Of a stretch of 64,000 bases of DNA, positions 15,854 through 23,887 are shown piece after piece. Position 1 is the first letter of the stretch. Each line of letters opens with the position of its first letter. Below the pieces are notes generated by a model. That model was given only the letters and a program-made list of their open reading frames with translations, had not been told where the DNA came from and ran no database searches. The position numbers were made by a program, and so were the translations under genes. The DNA is from Ruminococcus sp. (lineage in GTDB: Bacteria; Bacillota; Clostridia; Oscillospirales; Ruminococcaceae), in assembly GCF_019423705.1 (NCBI RefSeq), contig NZ_JAHZAX010000002.1:1-64000 (forward strand). Direction: 5' to 3'.

Positions 15854-16798
15854 ATGACAAGAGAAGTAAACAAGATAAAATACATATATGGTCTGCTGCC
15901 CGAAAGGATAAAAGCGGCTGTCCTCTCCGTCCCCGAGATCGAGCGTGACAGGATACAGGAGATACGCCTGCGCAGGGGCAGAAAGCTGTCGGTTACGGCG
16001 TTTTCAAAAGAGTATTTTCTCAGCGGCAAAGGAACGCTTATGCGTGAACCCGGTGACAGCATACAGATAACTTCTTACGATATCGAAACAGTTTATCAGC
16101 GTGCTTTTCAGAATTCCCTCCACAGCTTTCATCGTGAGATCGCACGGGGGTATATAACCGTTCAAGGGGGCTGTCGTGTGGGCTTTTGTGGAACGGCGGT
16201 GCTTGATCCTGCTAAAAATTATGTCGTTGAGTCGGTCAAGAATATATCGTCTGTCAATATAAGGATAGCCAGAGAAATGATAGGCAGTTCAAACGACCTT
16301 TTTGCAAAATGCTTCGCCGAAAAGCCTCAAAGCCTGCTGATAGCTTCGCCTCCTGGTGGCGGAAAGACGACTATCCTCCGTGACCTTACGAGACATTTGG
16401 GCGAAAAATACAGGATATCCCTCATAGATGAGCGAAACGAACTTGCGGCGACCATAAACGGCGAGCCACAAAACCTTATCGGCGCAATGACTGATGTTTT
16501 CAATTCATACAACAAGTACGAGGGTATTATGACCGCAGTAAAGGTTATGACCCCTGAAATACTTGTGTGCGATGAGATAGGCGGTGAGGAAGATTATGCA
16601 GCTTTGCAGTATGCCCTTAACTCGGGCGTAAAGCTTATCGCTTCCTGCCACGCCGCAAGCCTTGACGAGCTAAAAAAGCGCAGATATATTTCAAAGCTTA
16701 TAAAAGAAAAAGCCTTTGACGTCCTTGCAATACTTGGAACAGGAACGATGTGCGGCAGGGTGATATCACTTACAAGGATAGGTGACAAAAATGCTTAA
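15854..16798 (+). CDS. spoIIIAA: Stage III sporulation protein AA (secretion-type ATPase)
   Basis: Mother-cell ATPase of the SpoIIIA-SpoIIQ channel that links mother cell and forespore, 314 residues. The P-loop is SPPGGGKTTILRDL (about 162-175), Walker B-like ILVCDEIGGEEDY (about 237), and the sensor ATP-binding part IASCHAAS. The N-terminal region FQNSLHSFHREIARGYITVQ followed by GGCRVGFCGTAV is typical of SpoIIIAA. Ribosome binding site AAAGGGAGTG precedes ATG 15854. First gene of the eight-gene operon; it overlaps spoIIIAB by 8 bases. Confidence 0.96.
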   Translation: MTREVNKIKYIYGLLPERIKAAVLSVPEIERDRIQEIRLRRGRKLSVTAFSKEYFLSGKGTLMREPGDSIQITSYDIETVYQRAFQNSLHSFHREIARGYITVQGGCRVGFCGTAVLDPAKNYVVESVKNISSVNIRIAREMIGSSNDLFAKCFAEKPQSLLIASPPGGGKTTILRDLTRHLGEKYRISLIDERNELAATINGEPQNLIGAMTDVFNSYNKYEGIMTAVKVMTPEILVCDEIGGEEDYAALQYALNSGVKLIASCHAASLDELKKRRYISKLIKEKAFDVLAILGTGTMCGRVISLTRIGDKNA

Positions 16799-17279
16799 AC
16801 TTGTCGGCTGCATATGTATAATGGCGGCGTCAAGTCAGATAGGTTTTTCTTTTGCGCAGAGCAGGATAAAGCGGCTCAGAACGATGAAACAGCTTCGGCG
16901 TATGATAGCAGAGCTGCGGCCAATGCTTGAATGTAGCTGTACTCTCAAAGAAATTGCTGTAAAGCTTTCTCAAAGCAAAGATTATGCAGGATTTGGATTT
17001 GGCGATGTTGATATTTCGGCGGTTGATATACGAAATGAGATCTGCAAAGGTATCAGAACGTCAGATATGCTCGACAGCGACCTCGCAGATATAGCTAGTG
17101 AGCTTTTCGGCAGACTTGGAGCAACTGAACTTCAAGGACAGCTTTTAGCCGTTGATATGACCCTTAGCGAACTTGACGACAAGATAAAAGCAGAGCAGGA
17201 GAACCATTCGTCAAAGATAAAGCTTTATCGCTCGCTGGGTGTGCTTTCGGGGGCGTTTATAGCTATCCTGCTTATCTGA
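16791..17279 (+). CDS. spoIIIAB: Stage III sporulation protein AB
   Basis: Membrane-associated component of the SpoIIIA complex, 162 residues from ATG 16791. It has N- and C-terminal hydrophobic helices (about 1-20 and 140-160) around a helical cytoplasmic part with LRRMIAELRPMLECSCTLKE and SSKIKLYRSLGVLSGAF, the SpoIIIAB end signature. Related to type II secretion GspF. ATG 16791 is used instead of GTG 16782, because AGGTG at 16780-16784 then serves as ribosome binding site. Overlaps spoIIIAA by 8 bases. Confidence 0.93.
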   Translation: MLKLVGCICIMAASSQIGFSFAQSRIKRLRTMKQLRRMIAELRPMLECSCTLKEIAVKLSQSKDYAGFGFGDVDISAVDIRNEICKGIRTSDMLDSDLADIASELFGRLGATELQGQLLAVDMTLSELDDKIKAEQENHSSKIKLYRSLGVLSGAFIAILLI

Positions 17280-17313
17280 CAGCGGACAAACATAACAAAG
17301 GAGACTTAACACT

Positions 17314-17511
17314 ATGGATATAGACCTTATTTTCAAGATAGCCGCCATAGGCATAATAGTGGCGGTGCTCAATCTCTTGCTGAAAAGAGCCGAGCGTGAC
17401 GAACAGGCTATGATGACAACTTTAGCAGGTCTTATCGTTGTGCTTCTTATGATAGTCAGACAGATAGGTGATCTGTTCGAAACTATCAAAGATGTGTTTG
17501 GTCTGTACTGA
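17314..17511 (+). CDS. spoIIIAC: Stage III sporulation protein AC
   Basis: A 65-residue, two-helix membrane protein (about 5-22 and 33-50) with the short loop KRAERDEQAMM between, as in all SpoIIIAC proteins. Strong ribosome binding site AAAGGAG upstream. It shares one base with spoIIIAD (TGATG), so the two are translated together, as in Bacillus. Membrane component of the SpoIIIA complex. Confidence 0.95.
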   Translation: MDIDLIFKIAAIGIIVAVLNLLLKRAERDEQAMMTTLAGLIVVLLMIVRQIGDLFETIKDVFGLY

Positions 17512-17894
17512 TGAAGATAATCACGATAGTTGGCTTCTGCATTCTTGCTGTGATAATCTGCAAGACCATTGAGAAGGACAGCAGGGAGATAAAGCTTGTG
17601 GCTGTGCTTGCGGTGCTGGGGCTTGTGTTATATCAGTCGGTGGATTTTATATCCGCCATTGCCGATACCATAGAGTCGCTCTTTTTGCAGGCTGGCATTG
17701 ACGATCTTTACATAGAGATAGTGTTCAAAGCTCTCGGCATATGCTATATAGTTCAGCTTGGTGCGGATTATTGCAAGGACTGCGGCGAAAACGCACTTGC
17801 TTCGCAGATACAGCTTGCAGGCAGGCTTGCAATGCTGTCGATATCCCTGCCGCTGTTTAGTGCCATAATAGAGATAGTAAAAGCTTTGCTTTAG
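17511..17894 (+). CDS. spoIIIAD: Stage III sporulation protein AD
   Basis: A 127-residue multi-pass membrane protein, about four helices, with the characteristic middle DDLYIEIVFKALGICYIVQL and C-terminal GENALASQIQLAGRLAMLSI. Starts on the stop codon of spoIIIAC. Part of the mother-cell side of the feeding-tube channel. Confidence 0.94.
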   Translation: MKIITIVGFCILAVIICKTIEKDSREIKLVAVLAVLGLVLYQSVDFISAIADTIESLFLQAGIDDLYIEIVFKALGICYIVQLGADYCKDCGENALASQIQLAGRLAMLSISLPLFSAIIEIVKALL

Positions 17895-17904
17895 GAAGTG
17901 GAAT

Positions 17905-19041
17905 ATGAAAAAGTTGGCGGCTGTTCTGATGATATTTGCGATATTCGTTATAATGCCTGCTCCTGTCTTTGCGGATAGTGAAGCGGATAACGAGGCTTAT
18001 GACAGACTTGTGAGCGAGATAAACGACGGATTGTCCTTTGAGGGCGATGACGAGGTTCAGCAAATACTAGATGAAAACAATATCTCCGTGGACGAGCCAT
18101 CGGCTGTGGAAGATATAAAAGCGGAGAGCATATTAAGCTCAGGCTATGAAATGTTTATGGAGGCGCTAAAAAAGCCACTTGTAATGCTTGGAAAGATAAT
18201 AGCAGTGGCAATGCTCTGTGTGCTTGTGGGCAGCTTATCCCCCGAGGGTGGGCTTGACAAAACGTTTTCCATAGTGTGCGTGCTTGCGACTGTTCTTGTG
18301 CTTAGCGATACCGTAACAGACAGTTTTTATCTTGTGCAGAGTTCAATAGAGCGGCTGAACAGCTTTATGGCTTCGTACATACCTATATTTTCAAGCGTTG
18401 CGGCGGCTGGAAGCAATGTATCTTCCAGCGGCGGATATTACGGCATAATGCTTCTTATATGTGAGGGAGCGGCGGTCATTGCAGGCAATGTGCTTATGCC
18501 ATTCCTGTCGGCGGTGCTTGCGGTGACGATAGTTTCGGCGGTTAATCCTAATTTGCAGTTTTCATCAGTCGCCGAATCGGTCAAAAAAGCAGTCATATGG
18601 CTGCTGGGTATAGTGATGACTTTATTCGTTGGCTTGCTATCCATACAAAGCTTTGCTGGAAGCGCAGCAGATAATCTGTCTTCAAGAGCGTTGAAGTTTG
18701 CGGCTTCAAGCTTTATACCGGTTATCGGCGGCTCCATATCGGAAGCTTATTCAGCAGTAAAGGGCAGTTTAGGCGTTATACGCACTAGCGTTGGCGTTGT
18801 GGGGATAATTATTCTTGTTATCATCGTTGCTAAGCCTATCATAACAGTCATTGCGGTAAAGGTAGCTGTATGGCTTGGAAAGATAATAAACGACGTGCTG
18901 GGCAACAGGGAATGTTCGGAGCTGCTCAAGAATATTAATGCGGTGTTGTCCATAGGGTTGAGCATTATAATTGCTTATTCTGTTGTGTTCGTTATAGCGA
19001 CGTCTGTAATAATGCTGACTGCAATGAACTTAGGAGCTTAG
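17905..19041 (+). CDS. spoIIIAE: Stage III sporulation protein AE
   Basis: A 378-residue polytopic membrane protein. A signal-peptide-like helix (1-23, ending PVFA) is followed by an extracytoplasmic acidic stretch and about eight helices from residue 90 on. SSVAAAGSNVSSSGGYYGIM and RALKFAASSFIPVIGGSISE are conserved SpoIIIAE segments. Ribosome binding site GGAAGTGG. Ten bases after spoIIIAD and one base before spoIIIAF. Confidence 0.94.
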   Translation: MKKLAAVLMIFAIFVIMPAPVFADSEADNEAYDRLVSEINDGLSFEGDDEVQQILDENNISVDEPSAVEDIKAESILSSGYEMFMEALKKPLVMLGKIIAVAMLCVLVGSLSPEGGLDKTFSIVCVLATVLVLSDTVTDSFYLVQSSIERLNSFMASYIPIFSSVAAAGSNVSSSGGYYGIMLLICEGAAVIAGNVLMPFLSAVLAVTIVSAVNPNLQFSSVAESVKKAVIWLLGIVMTLFVGLLSIQSFAGSAADNLSSRALKFAASSFIPVIGGSISEAYSAVKGSLGVIRTSVGVVGIIILVIIVAKPIITVIAVKVAVWLGKIINDVLGNRECSELLKNINAVLSIGLSIIIAYSVVFVIATSVIMLTAMNLGA

Positions 19042-19042
19042 A

Positions 19043-19522
19043 ATGGAGACTATAAAGACTGTAATACTTATAACCTGCATTGTTGGCGTTATCACGGCGA
19101 TAGCTGATATATCCCTGCCAGAGGGCGGGCTAAAAAAACAGGTGAGCACAATATTAGGGCTTGTGCTTATCTTGACGGCTGTTACGCCCTTTATGGGCAG
19201 CGGATTTACTGTGAGCCTTAAAGACTACACTCAGCTTGCGGAGCTTCCCGAATATGGCGAAATAGAAAAGTCAGCCCAGCAATATTATCTTGATGAAGCC
19301 GAACAGCGCTTTGAAGAATATTTCAAGGATAAGCTGAATAGTAATGGGATAGATGATGTTTACATATCAGTTATCGCAGACATAAATCTTGATAACGAGA
19401 TAGAATTAGAAGAAGTTAAGCTGAGACTGAAAAAAGCTTCTGACAAAGACAGGGCGGAAGCGCTTATAAAAGCTGATCTGCCCGATGTGTTGGTGACATT
19501 TTTGCAGGAGGACGAATTTTGA
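19043..19522 (+). CDS. spoIIIAF: Stage III sporulation protein AF
   Basis: A 159-residue protein with two N-terminal membrane helices (about 5-22 and 33-52, including ISLPEGGLKKQVSTILGLVL) and a soluble alpha/beta domain (about 95-155) with LDNEIELEEVKLRLKK. The second helix and soluble domain fit the SpoIIIAF fold. Overlaps spoIIIAG by four bases. Confidence 0.92.
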   Translation: METIKTVILITCIVGVITAIADISLPEGGLKKQVSTILGLVLILTAVTPFMGSGFTVSLKDYTQLAELPEYGEIEKSAQQYYLDEAEQRFEEYFKDKLNSNGIDDVYISVIADINLDNEIELEEVKLRLKKASDKDRAEALIKADLPDVLVTFLQEDEF

Positions 19523-20076
19523 AACTGAATGACAAGGTCGAGAAAAAGCTGAAAGCATTCAAAAAACTTGATCTCAAGACAAAGATCATAATCATTATCG
19601 GCATAGCAGGCATTGCGTTTATTTTTCTGTCGGAGTTTGTACCAAGCGGAAGCAGCAGTTCCAGCTCTGATAAAGCGACTGAAAGCATAAGCTCAGATGA
19701 GACGGAGAATTATAAAAAGCGCACCGAAAAGGAGCTCAAACAGATACTTACGCAGATAAACGGCGTGGGAGATTGCAGCGTTATGGTGACGGTCGAGGGA
19801 ACGACAGAATATGTTTATGCTGAAAATTTGACAAAAAGCGCCGATAACAACGGCGATCGTACAAGCGATAAATATGAAAATCAGATAGTTATGGTGGAGG
19901 CGGACGGTAAAAAGGAGGCTCTGGTAAAGAAAGTTATCAAACCGAAAATAAGCGGAGTAGTAATAGTTTGTGAAGGAGGTGGAGATATAAAAGTAAACGA
20001 ACGAGTGATAAAAGCTGTTTCGACAGCACTTGATATCCCAAGCAGCAGCATTTGCGTTGAAAGCAAAAAGAAATAA
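19519..20076 (+). CDS. spoIIIAG: Stage III sporulation protein AG
   Basis: Ring-forming channel subunit, 185 residues. One membrane helix (about 26-44, IIIIIGIAGIAFIFLSEFV), a Ser-rich linker, then a ring-building motif domain: TEKELKQILTQINGVGDCSV, VTVEGTTEYVYAEN, KPKISGVVIVCEGGGD. The VEGTTEYVYA and GVVIVCEGG blocks are diagnostic. The Ser run (SGSSSSSSD) matches the linker seen in clostridial SpoIIIAG. Confidence 0.94.
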   Translation: MKLNDKVEKKLKAFKKLDLKTKIIIIIGIAGIAFIFLSEFVPSGSSSSSSDKATESISSDETENYKKRTEKELKQILTQINGVGDCSVMVTVEGTTEYVYAENLTKSADNNGDRTSDKYENQIVMVEADGKKEALVKKVIKPKISGVVIVCEGGGDIKVNERVIKAVSTALDIPSSSICVESKKK

Positions 20077-20093
20077 CGAAAGAGGTAATAAAA

Positions 20094-20636
20094 ATGAAAA
20101 AGCCAACAATGATTATCGGAAAGAAACAGATCATTCTTGCAGGAATGACCCTTGTGCTGGGACTTGCGGTGTACATAAATTATGCGGTATCCGCAACCAA
20201 CGGCAAGATCAAGCAGACTGACGTTATCAAAAGCCAAAGCGTCAATTACGGCGACGCACAGCTCGTGAGTGCAGACGGAGGGGAGGATTATTTCGCACAG
20301 GCAAGGATAGACCGAATGAATTCAAGAGACGAAGCCGTTGAGACCTTGAAGAACATTATGAGCGGCGGTGACGCTACCGACGAAGAAAAGCAGGTTGCTG
20401 AAAAAGAAGCCGAGACTATGACAGGGTTAATGGAGTCGGAGTCAAAGATAGAGAGTCTTGTCAAGGCAGCAGGCTTTGAGGACTGCGTCGTGTATCTCGA
20501 CGGCGACAATGCAAATATCGTTGTGAAAACGGACAGCGACGGGCTTGTTGCCAGCGAAGCAGCGCAGATAAAGGATATATTGCTGAGCGAAGTTTCCGTT
20601 GCCAATGAGAACATAAGAATTTATGATGTAGAATAA
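20094..20636 (+). CDS. spoIIIAH: Stage III sporulation protein AH
   Basis: Mother-cell partner of SpoIIQ, 180 residues. A single N-terminal helix (about 12-30) is followed by a YscJ/FliF-like ring domain: QARIDRMNSRDEAVETLKNI, VAEKEAETMTGLMESESKIE, GFEDCVVYLDGDNANIVVKT. Standard length for a clostridial SpoIIIAH; the linker is short compared with Bacillus. Last gene of the spoIIIA operon, followed by a terminator. Confidence 0.94.
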   Translation: MKKPTMIIGKKQIILAGMTLVLGLAVYINYAVSATNGKIKQTDVIKSQSVNYGDAQLVSADGGEDYFAQARIDRMNSRDEAVETLKNIMSGGDATDEEKQVAEKEAETMTGLMESESKIESLVKAAGFEDCVVYLDGDNANIVVKTDSDGLVASEAAQIKDILLSEVSVANENIRIYDVE

Positions 20637-20655
20637 AAATTTGTCAATTCATAAA

Positions 20656-20733
20656 AAATCCTTCAAAAATACTTGTAACATATCATTAAATATGATATAA
20701 TAACTATAAGTATAGATTGAAGGATTTCTTTTT
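20656..20733 (+). terminator. Long-loop hairpin after spoIIIAH with the asp23 promoter in its loop
   Basis: AAATCCTTCAA (20656-20666) and TTGAAGGATTT (20717-20727) are perfect inverse repeats with CTTTTTC after the second arm. The 50-base loop contains a full promoter (see 20673-20701). The hairpin can end spoIIIA transcripts while the downstream gene starts from inside the loop. Confidence 0.6.
20673..20701 (+). promoter_or_regulatory. Promoter of the asp23-nusB operon
   Basis: TTGTAA (20673-20678), 17-base spacer, TATAAT (20696-20701). Separates the housekeeping operon from the sporulation operon upstream. Confidence 0.65.
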
Positions 20734-20762
20734 CTGTATAAAATTAAGGAGGCTCGGATATT

Positions 20763-21119
20763 ATGAACGAGGTTTCAAAAAAGGTTGAAAAAAGCCTGCA
20801 TATAAGTCAGGACGTTATCGCACAGATAATTACAAACACCGTTGGTGAGATCGACGGCGTTTACGGCATTGCGCCTGTTATGAAGACACCACGTCAGATC
20901 TGGTTCAGACAAGAAAATTTCGGCAACATAAGAATTGGTCTTGTTGACGATGTTTTATCTGTTTCCATTGGTATTATACTGAAAAGGGGAGCGAAGGCTG
21001 TTGCTGCCGCAGAGGAGATCCAGGAGAGGGTCAAGGACGCTGTGCAGAATATGCTGGGGCTTACTGTCGCAAAGGTCAATGTTACTGTTTGCGGAGTGAA
21101 TCTGACTGAGGAAGAATAA
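20763..21119 (+). CDS. Asp23/Gls24 family envelope-stress protein
   Basis: A 118-residue Asp23/Gls24 (DUF322) protein. VIAQIITNTVGEIDGVYGIA is the family signature, followed by VLSVSIGIILKRGAKAVAAA and EIQERVKDAVQNMLGLTVAK, the alternating beta-alpha pattern. In Clostridia an Asp23 gene directly precedes nusB, as here; its function in that context is unclear but may relate to cell-envelope or division control. ATG 20763 follows AAGGAGG. Confidence 0.9.
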   Translation: MNEVSKKVEKSLHISQDVIAQIITNTVGEIDGVYGIAPVMKTPRQIWFRQENFGNIRIGLVDDVLSVSIGIILKRGAKAVAAAEEIQERVKDAVQNMLGLTVAKVNVTVCGVNLTEEE

Positions 21120-21141
21120 ATAATATAAAGGAAGTGTTTTT

Positions 21142-21555
21142 GTGCCAATAACAAGGCGTGAGATAAGAGAGTCTGCATTTTTGCTGAGCTTTGAGAAGAT
21201 GTTCAGACCTGATGAAGAGCTTGACGATATTTTTATGTTCGCAATGGAGATCGACGAGCTGCCTGTTACAGATGATGTAAAAAAGCTTGTGGAGGGCGTT
21301 TATGAAAAGCAGGAAGAGCTTGACGAGATAATCGGAAAGTTCAGCAATAAAAGAGCTGTCAGCCGTATACCTAAGATAAATCTTGCTCTGCTTAGACTTG
21401 CGATATATGAGTCTATGTATGACGAGAAAGTTCCTGTGAACGTTGCAATAAGCGAAGCTGTTGCTCTTGCAGGCAAGTATGCGCTGGAGCCCGACGTTTC
21501 GTTTGTAAACGGCGTGCTGGGTTCATTCTCAAAGAGCCAAGAGGCTGACAAGTGA
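21142..21555 (+). CDS. nusB: Transcription antitermination factor NusB
   Basis: RNA-binding factor that with NusE (S10) binds boxA and supports rRNA antitermination. 137 residues, all-helical. RREIRESAFLLSFEKMF matches the N-terminal NusB signature, and LRLAIYESMYDEKVPVNVAI plus EAVALAGKYALEPDVSFVNG is the very conserved C-terminal part. GTG start at 21142 behind AAAGGAAG. Overlaps the next gene by four bases (GTGA). Confidence 0.95.
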   Translation: MPITRREIRESAFLLSFEKMFRPDEELDDIFMFAMEIDELPVTDDVKKLVEGVYEKQEELDEIIGKFSNKRAVSRIPKINLALLRLAIYESMYDEKVPVNVAISEAVALAGKYALEPDVSFVNGVLGSFSKSQEADK

Positions 21556-22493
21556 GTTTTGTTTTAGGTATCGACACCAGCAATTACACTACTTCTTGTG
21601 CGCTGTTTGACAGCGAAGATATGACTGTGAAGTCGCTAAAAAAGCTTTTGCCTGTTAAGGTCGGCGAGCGTGGACTGAGACAGTCTGACGCTGTGTTTCA
21701 GCACACAAAGCAGCTTCCGACCTTGATGAACGAGCTGTTCGACAAGAAATATGAGCTTGCGTCTGTTGGGTATTCTTATGCGCCAAGATGTGCAGAGGGT
21801 TCTTATATGCCTTGCTTTCTTGTGGGCGAGAATACGGCGACTGCGGCTACTCTTGTCAGCGGTGCTGAGCTTTATAAGACCTCACACCAAGTCGGACATA
21901 TTTTAGCGGCGCTTTATTCCTGTGGCAGGCTCGATCTGTTAAAAAGCGATAAGCCTTTTGCGGCGTTTCACATAAGCGGCGGAACGACTGATCTGCTTCT
22001 TTGCCGACCCGATAAAGACAATGTGCTTGATATAACTGAGATCGGCGGCAGTCGTGATCTTAAAGCGGGACAAGCTGTTGACAGGATAGGCGTAAAGCTG
22101 GGGCTTGGTTTTCCCTGCGGCGCTGAACTTGAAAAGCTTGCGGAGAAAAGCGATAAGAGCTTTAAGATAAGACCCTCAGTTGACGGGCTTTACTGTTCGC
22201 TTTCGGGTATCGAGAACAAGTGCTTGAAGCTTATCGACGAGGGAAGCAGCAGGGAAGATGTTGCGAAATACTGCATTGAAAGCGTCAAGGCGGCTGTTTT
22301 GCAGATAACAAACGAGCTTTTGAAACAGTATGCTGATATACCAATTATTTACGCAGGCGGTGTTATGTCAAACAAGATGATAAAGGCAAGTTTGGAGAAG
22401 TATGGCAGCTTTGCTGAACCACGTTTTTCAAGCGATAACGCCGCAGGTGTTGCCATATATGCCGCAATAAGGAAAGGACTGATCTTGAAATGA
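21552..22493 (+). CDS. TsaD/Kae1-like M22 family paralogue
   Basis: A 313-residue ASKHA-fold protein of the TsaD/Kae1 (peptidase M22) family. It starts LGIDTSNYTTSCALFD, carries the metal-site motif HQVGHILAALYS, the nucleotide-binding loop HISGGTTDLLL, and ends with IYAGGVMSNKMIKASL and FSSDNAAGVAIYAA. It is shorter and more divergent than true TsaD (about 335-340 residues), and the GTG start overlaps nusB. Clostridia often carry this second M22 protein between nusB and xseA; the genuine tRNA t6A enzyme is probably elsewhere. Whether it acts in tRNA modification is not known. Confidence 0.75.
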   Translation: MSFVLGIDTSNYTTSCALFDSEDMTVKSLKKLLPVKVGERGLRQSDAVFQHTKQLPTLMNELFDKKYELASVGYSYAPRCAEGSYMPCFLVGENTATAATLVSGAELYKTSHQVGHILAALYSCGRLDLLKSDKPFAAFHISGGTTDLLLCRPDKDNVLDITEIGGSRDLKAGQAVDRIGVKLGLGFPCGAELEKLAEKSDKSFKIRPSVDGLYCSLSGIENKCLKLIDEGSSREDVAKYCIESVKAAVLQITNELLKQYADIPIIYAGGVMSNKMIKASLEKYGSFAEPRFSSDNAAGVAIYAAIRKGLILK

Positions 22494-23683
22494 GTTCTGT
22501 GATATCAGTTTCACAGCTTAATAAATACTTGGCTTTCAAGATCAAATCGGATTTGAAATTAAAGGGTATCGCCGTTAAGGGTGAGATATCCAATTTTGTT
22601 GTTCATTACAAATCGGGACACGCCTATTTTACTATCAAGGATAACGAGTCTGCGCTAAAGGCTGTAATGTTTTCAAGCAGCGTGGCGAGGCTCAAATTTA
22701 TGCCGCAGGATGGTATGAGCGTTCTTGTTATCGGCAACATTGAAGTCTACGAACGTGACGGCGTTTATCAGATCATCGCAAGTGAGATAACGCCTCTTGG
22801 CGCAGGTATTTTGCATATGCAGCTTGAGCAGACCAAGAAGAAGCTTGAAAAGCTTGGTGTGTTTGCGCTTGAGGGCAAGAAAAGGATACCCCTTGTTCCG
22901 AAAAAGATAGCCGTTGTCACGTCGCTGACAGGTGCGGCTTTGCAGGATATTCTGCATATAACTGAGCGGCGTTATCCTGTTTGCTCAGTCGAGATATATC
23001 CTGCGCAGGTGCAGGGAGCGGCTGCTCCACAGTCGATATGCAATGCGCTTAAAGCGGCTGACAGGAGCGGAGCTGACACGCTTATTCTTGCGAGAGGCGG
23101 CGGTTCCAGCGAGGACTTAATGTCGTTCAATGCTGAAGAAGTCGCAATGGCTGTATATTCCTGCAATACGCCGATAATTTCGGCTGTGGGTCACGAAACT
23201 GACACGACGCTTGCTGATTATGCGGCGGATATGCGTGCGCCAACGCCGTCTGCGGCGGCTGAACTTGCAACGCCTGATAAGGCGGACATAATAAACGCCA
23301 TAGCTCTTCTAAAAGAAAAGCTTGATAAGGCGATTGAAAAGATAATAACTTCTGCTGAAAATGACCTGAATACGGCATATAATATGATAAAGCTGCATTC
23401 CCCCGAAAAGAAGCTTGAGGACAGCGAGAAAGAGCTTTTGAAGCTCAGAGAAAGGCTTGACAGCGCAATGGATATAAAGCTTGAGCGTTTGTCAGCGAGC
23501 CTTGATAAATCGGCGGCGGAGCTTAATATGCTAAGCCCATTCAATGTCCTTAATCGTGGTTACAGCATTGTGCAGAAAGACAACGCTGTTGTAAATTCTG
23601 CTAAAATGCTCCAGATCGGCGACAAGGTCGAGATAAGTCTTGCGGACGGCAAGGCATCGGCAGAGATTACTTATATAAAATGA
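22490..23683 (+). CDS. xseA: Exodeoxyribonuclease VII large subunit
   Basis: Large subunit of the single-strand-specific exonuclease VII, 397 residues. N-terminal OB-fold begins SVSQLNKYLAFKIKSDLKLK and includes GEISNFVVHYKSGHAYFTIK. The catalytic domain has VVTSLTGAALQDILHI, LARGGGSSEDLMSFNAEEVA and ISAVGHETDTTLADYAADMR, the classic XseA motifs, then a coiled coil (about 270-350) and a C-terminal RGYSIV. Overlaps the M22 gene by four bases and is followed by xseB, as expected. Confidence 0.97.
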   Translation: MSSVISVSQLNKYLAFKIKSDLKLKGIAVKGEISNFVVHYKSGHAYFTIKDNESALKAVMFSSSVARLKFMPQDGMSVLVIGNIEVYERDGVYQIIASEITPLGAGILHMQLEQTKKKLEKLGVFALEGKKRIPLVPKKIAVVTSLTGAALQDILHITERRYPVCSVEIYPAQVQGAAAPQSICNALKAADRSGADTLILARGGGSSEDLMSFNAEEVAMAVYSCNTPIISAVGHETDTTLADYAADMRAPTPSAAAELATPDKADIINAIALLKEKLDKAIEKIITSAENDLNTAYNMIKLHSPEKKLEDSEKELLKLRERLDSAMDIKLERLSASLDKSAAELNMLSPFNVLNRGYSIVQKDNAVVNSAKMLQIGDKVEISLADGKASAEITYIK

Positions 23684-23698
23684 AAGGCTGTTTGAAAT

Positions 23699-23887
23699 AT
23701 GACATTTGAAGAAAATCTTTCGAGATTAAATGAAATAGTAGGTCAGCTTGAAAATAATAAGCTCCCTTTGGACAAGGCTCTTGAAATTTATAAAGAGGGC
23801 GTTGACCTTTCTGTGGAGTGCAAAAAAGAGATAGAGAACGCAAAGCTTTCTGTTAAGGCAATGAATGGAGAGTGTGCAAATGACTGA
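23699..23887 (+). CDS. xseB: Exodeoxyribonuclease VII small subunit
   Basis: A 62-residue helical hairpin that binds the XseA coiled coil. FEENLSRLNEIVGQLENNKL and PLDKALEIYKEGVDLSVECK are the family signatures. It starts 15 bases after xseA and overlaps ispA by 8 bases. Confidence 0.95.
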   Translation: MTFEENLSRLNEIVGQLENNKLPLDKALEIYKEGVDLSVECKKEIENAKLSVKAMNGECAND

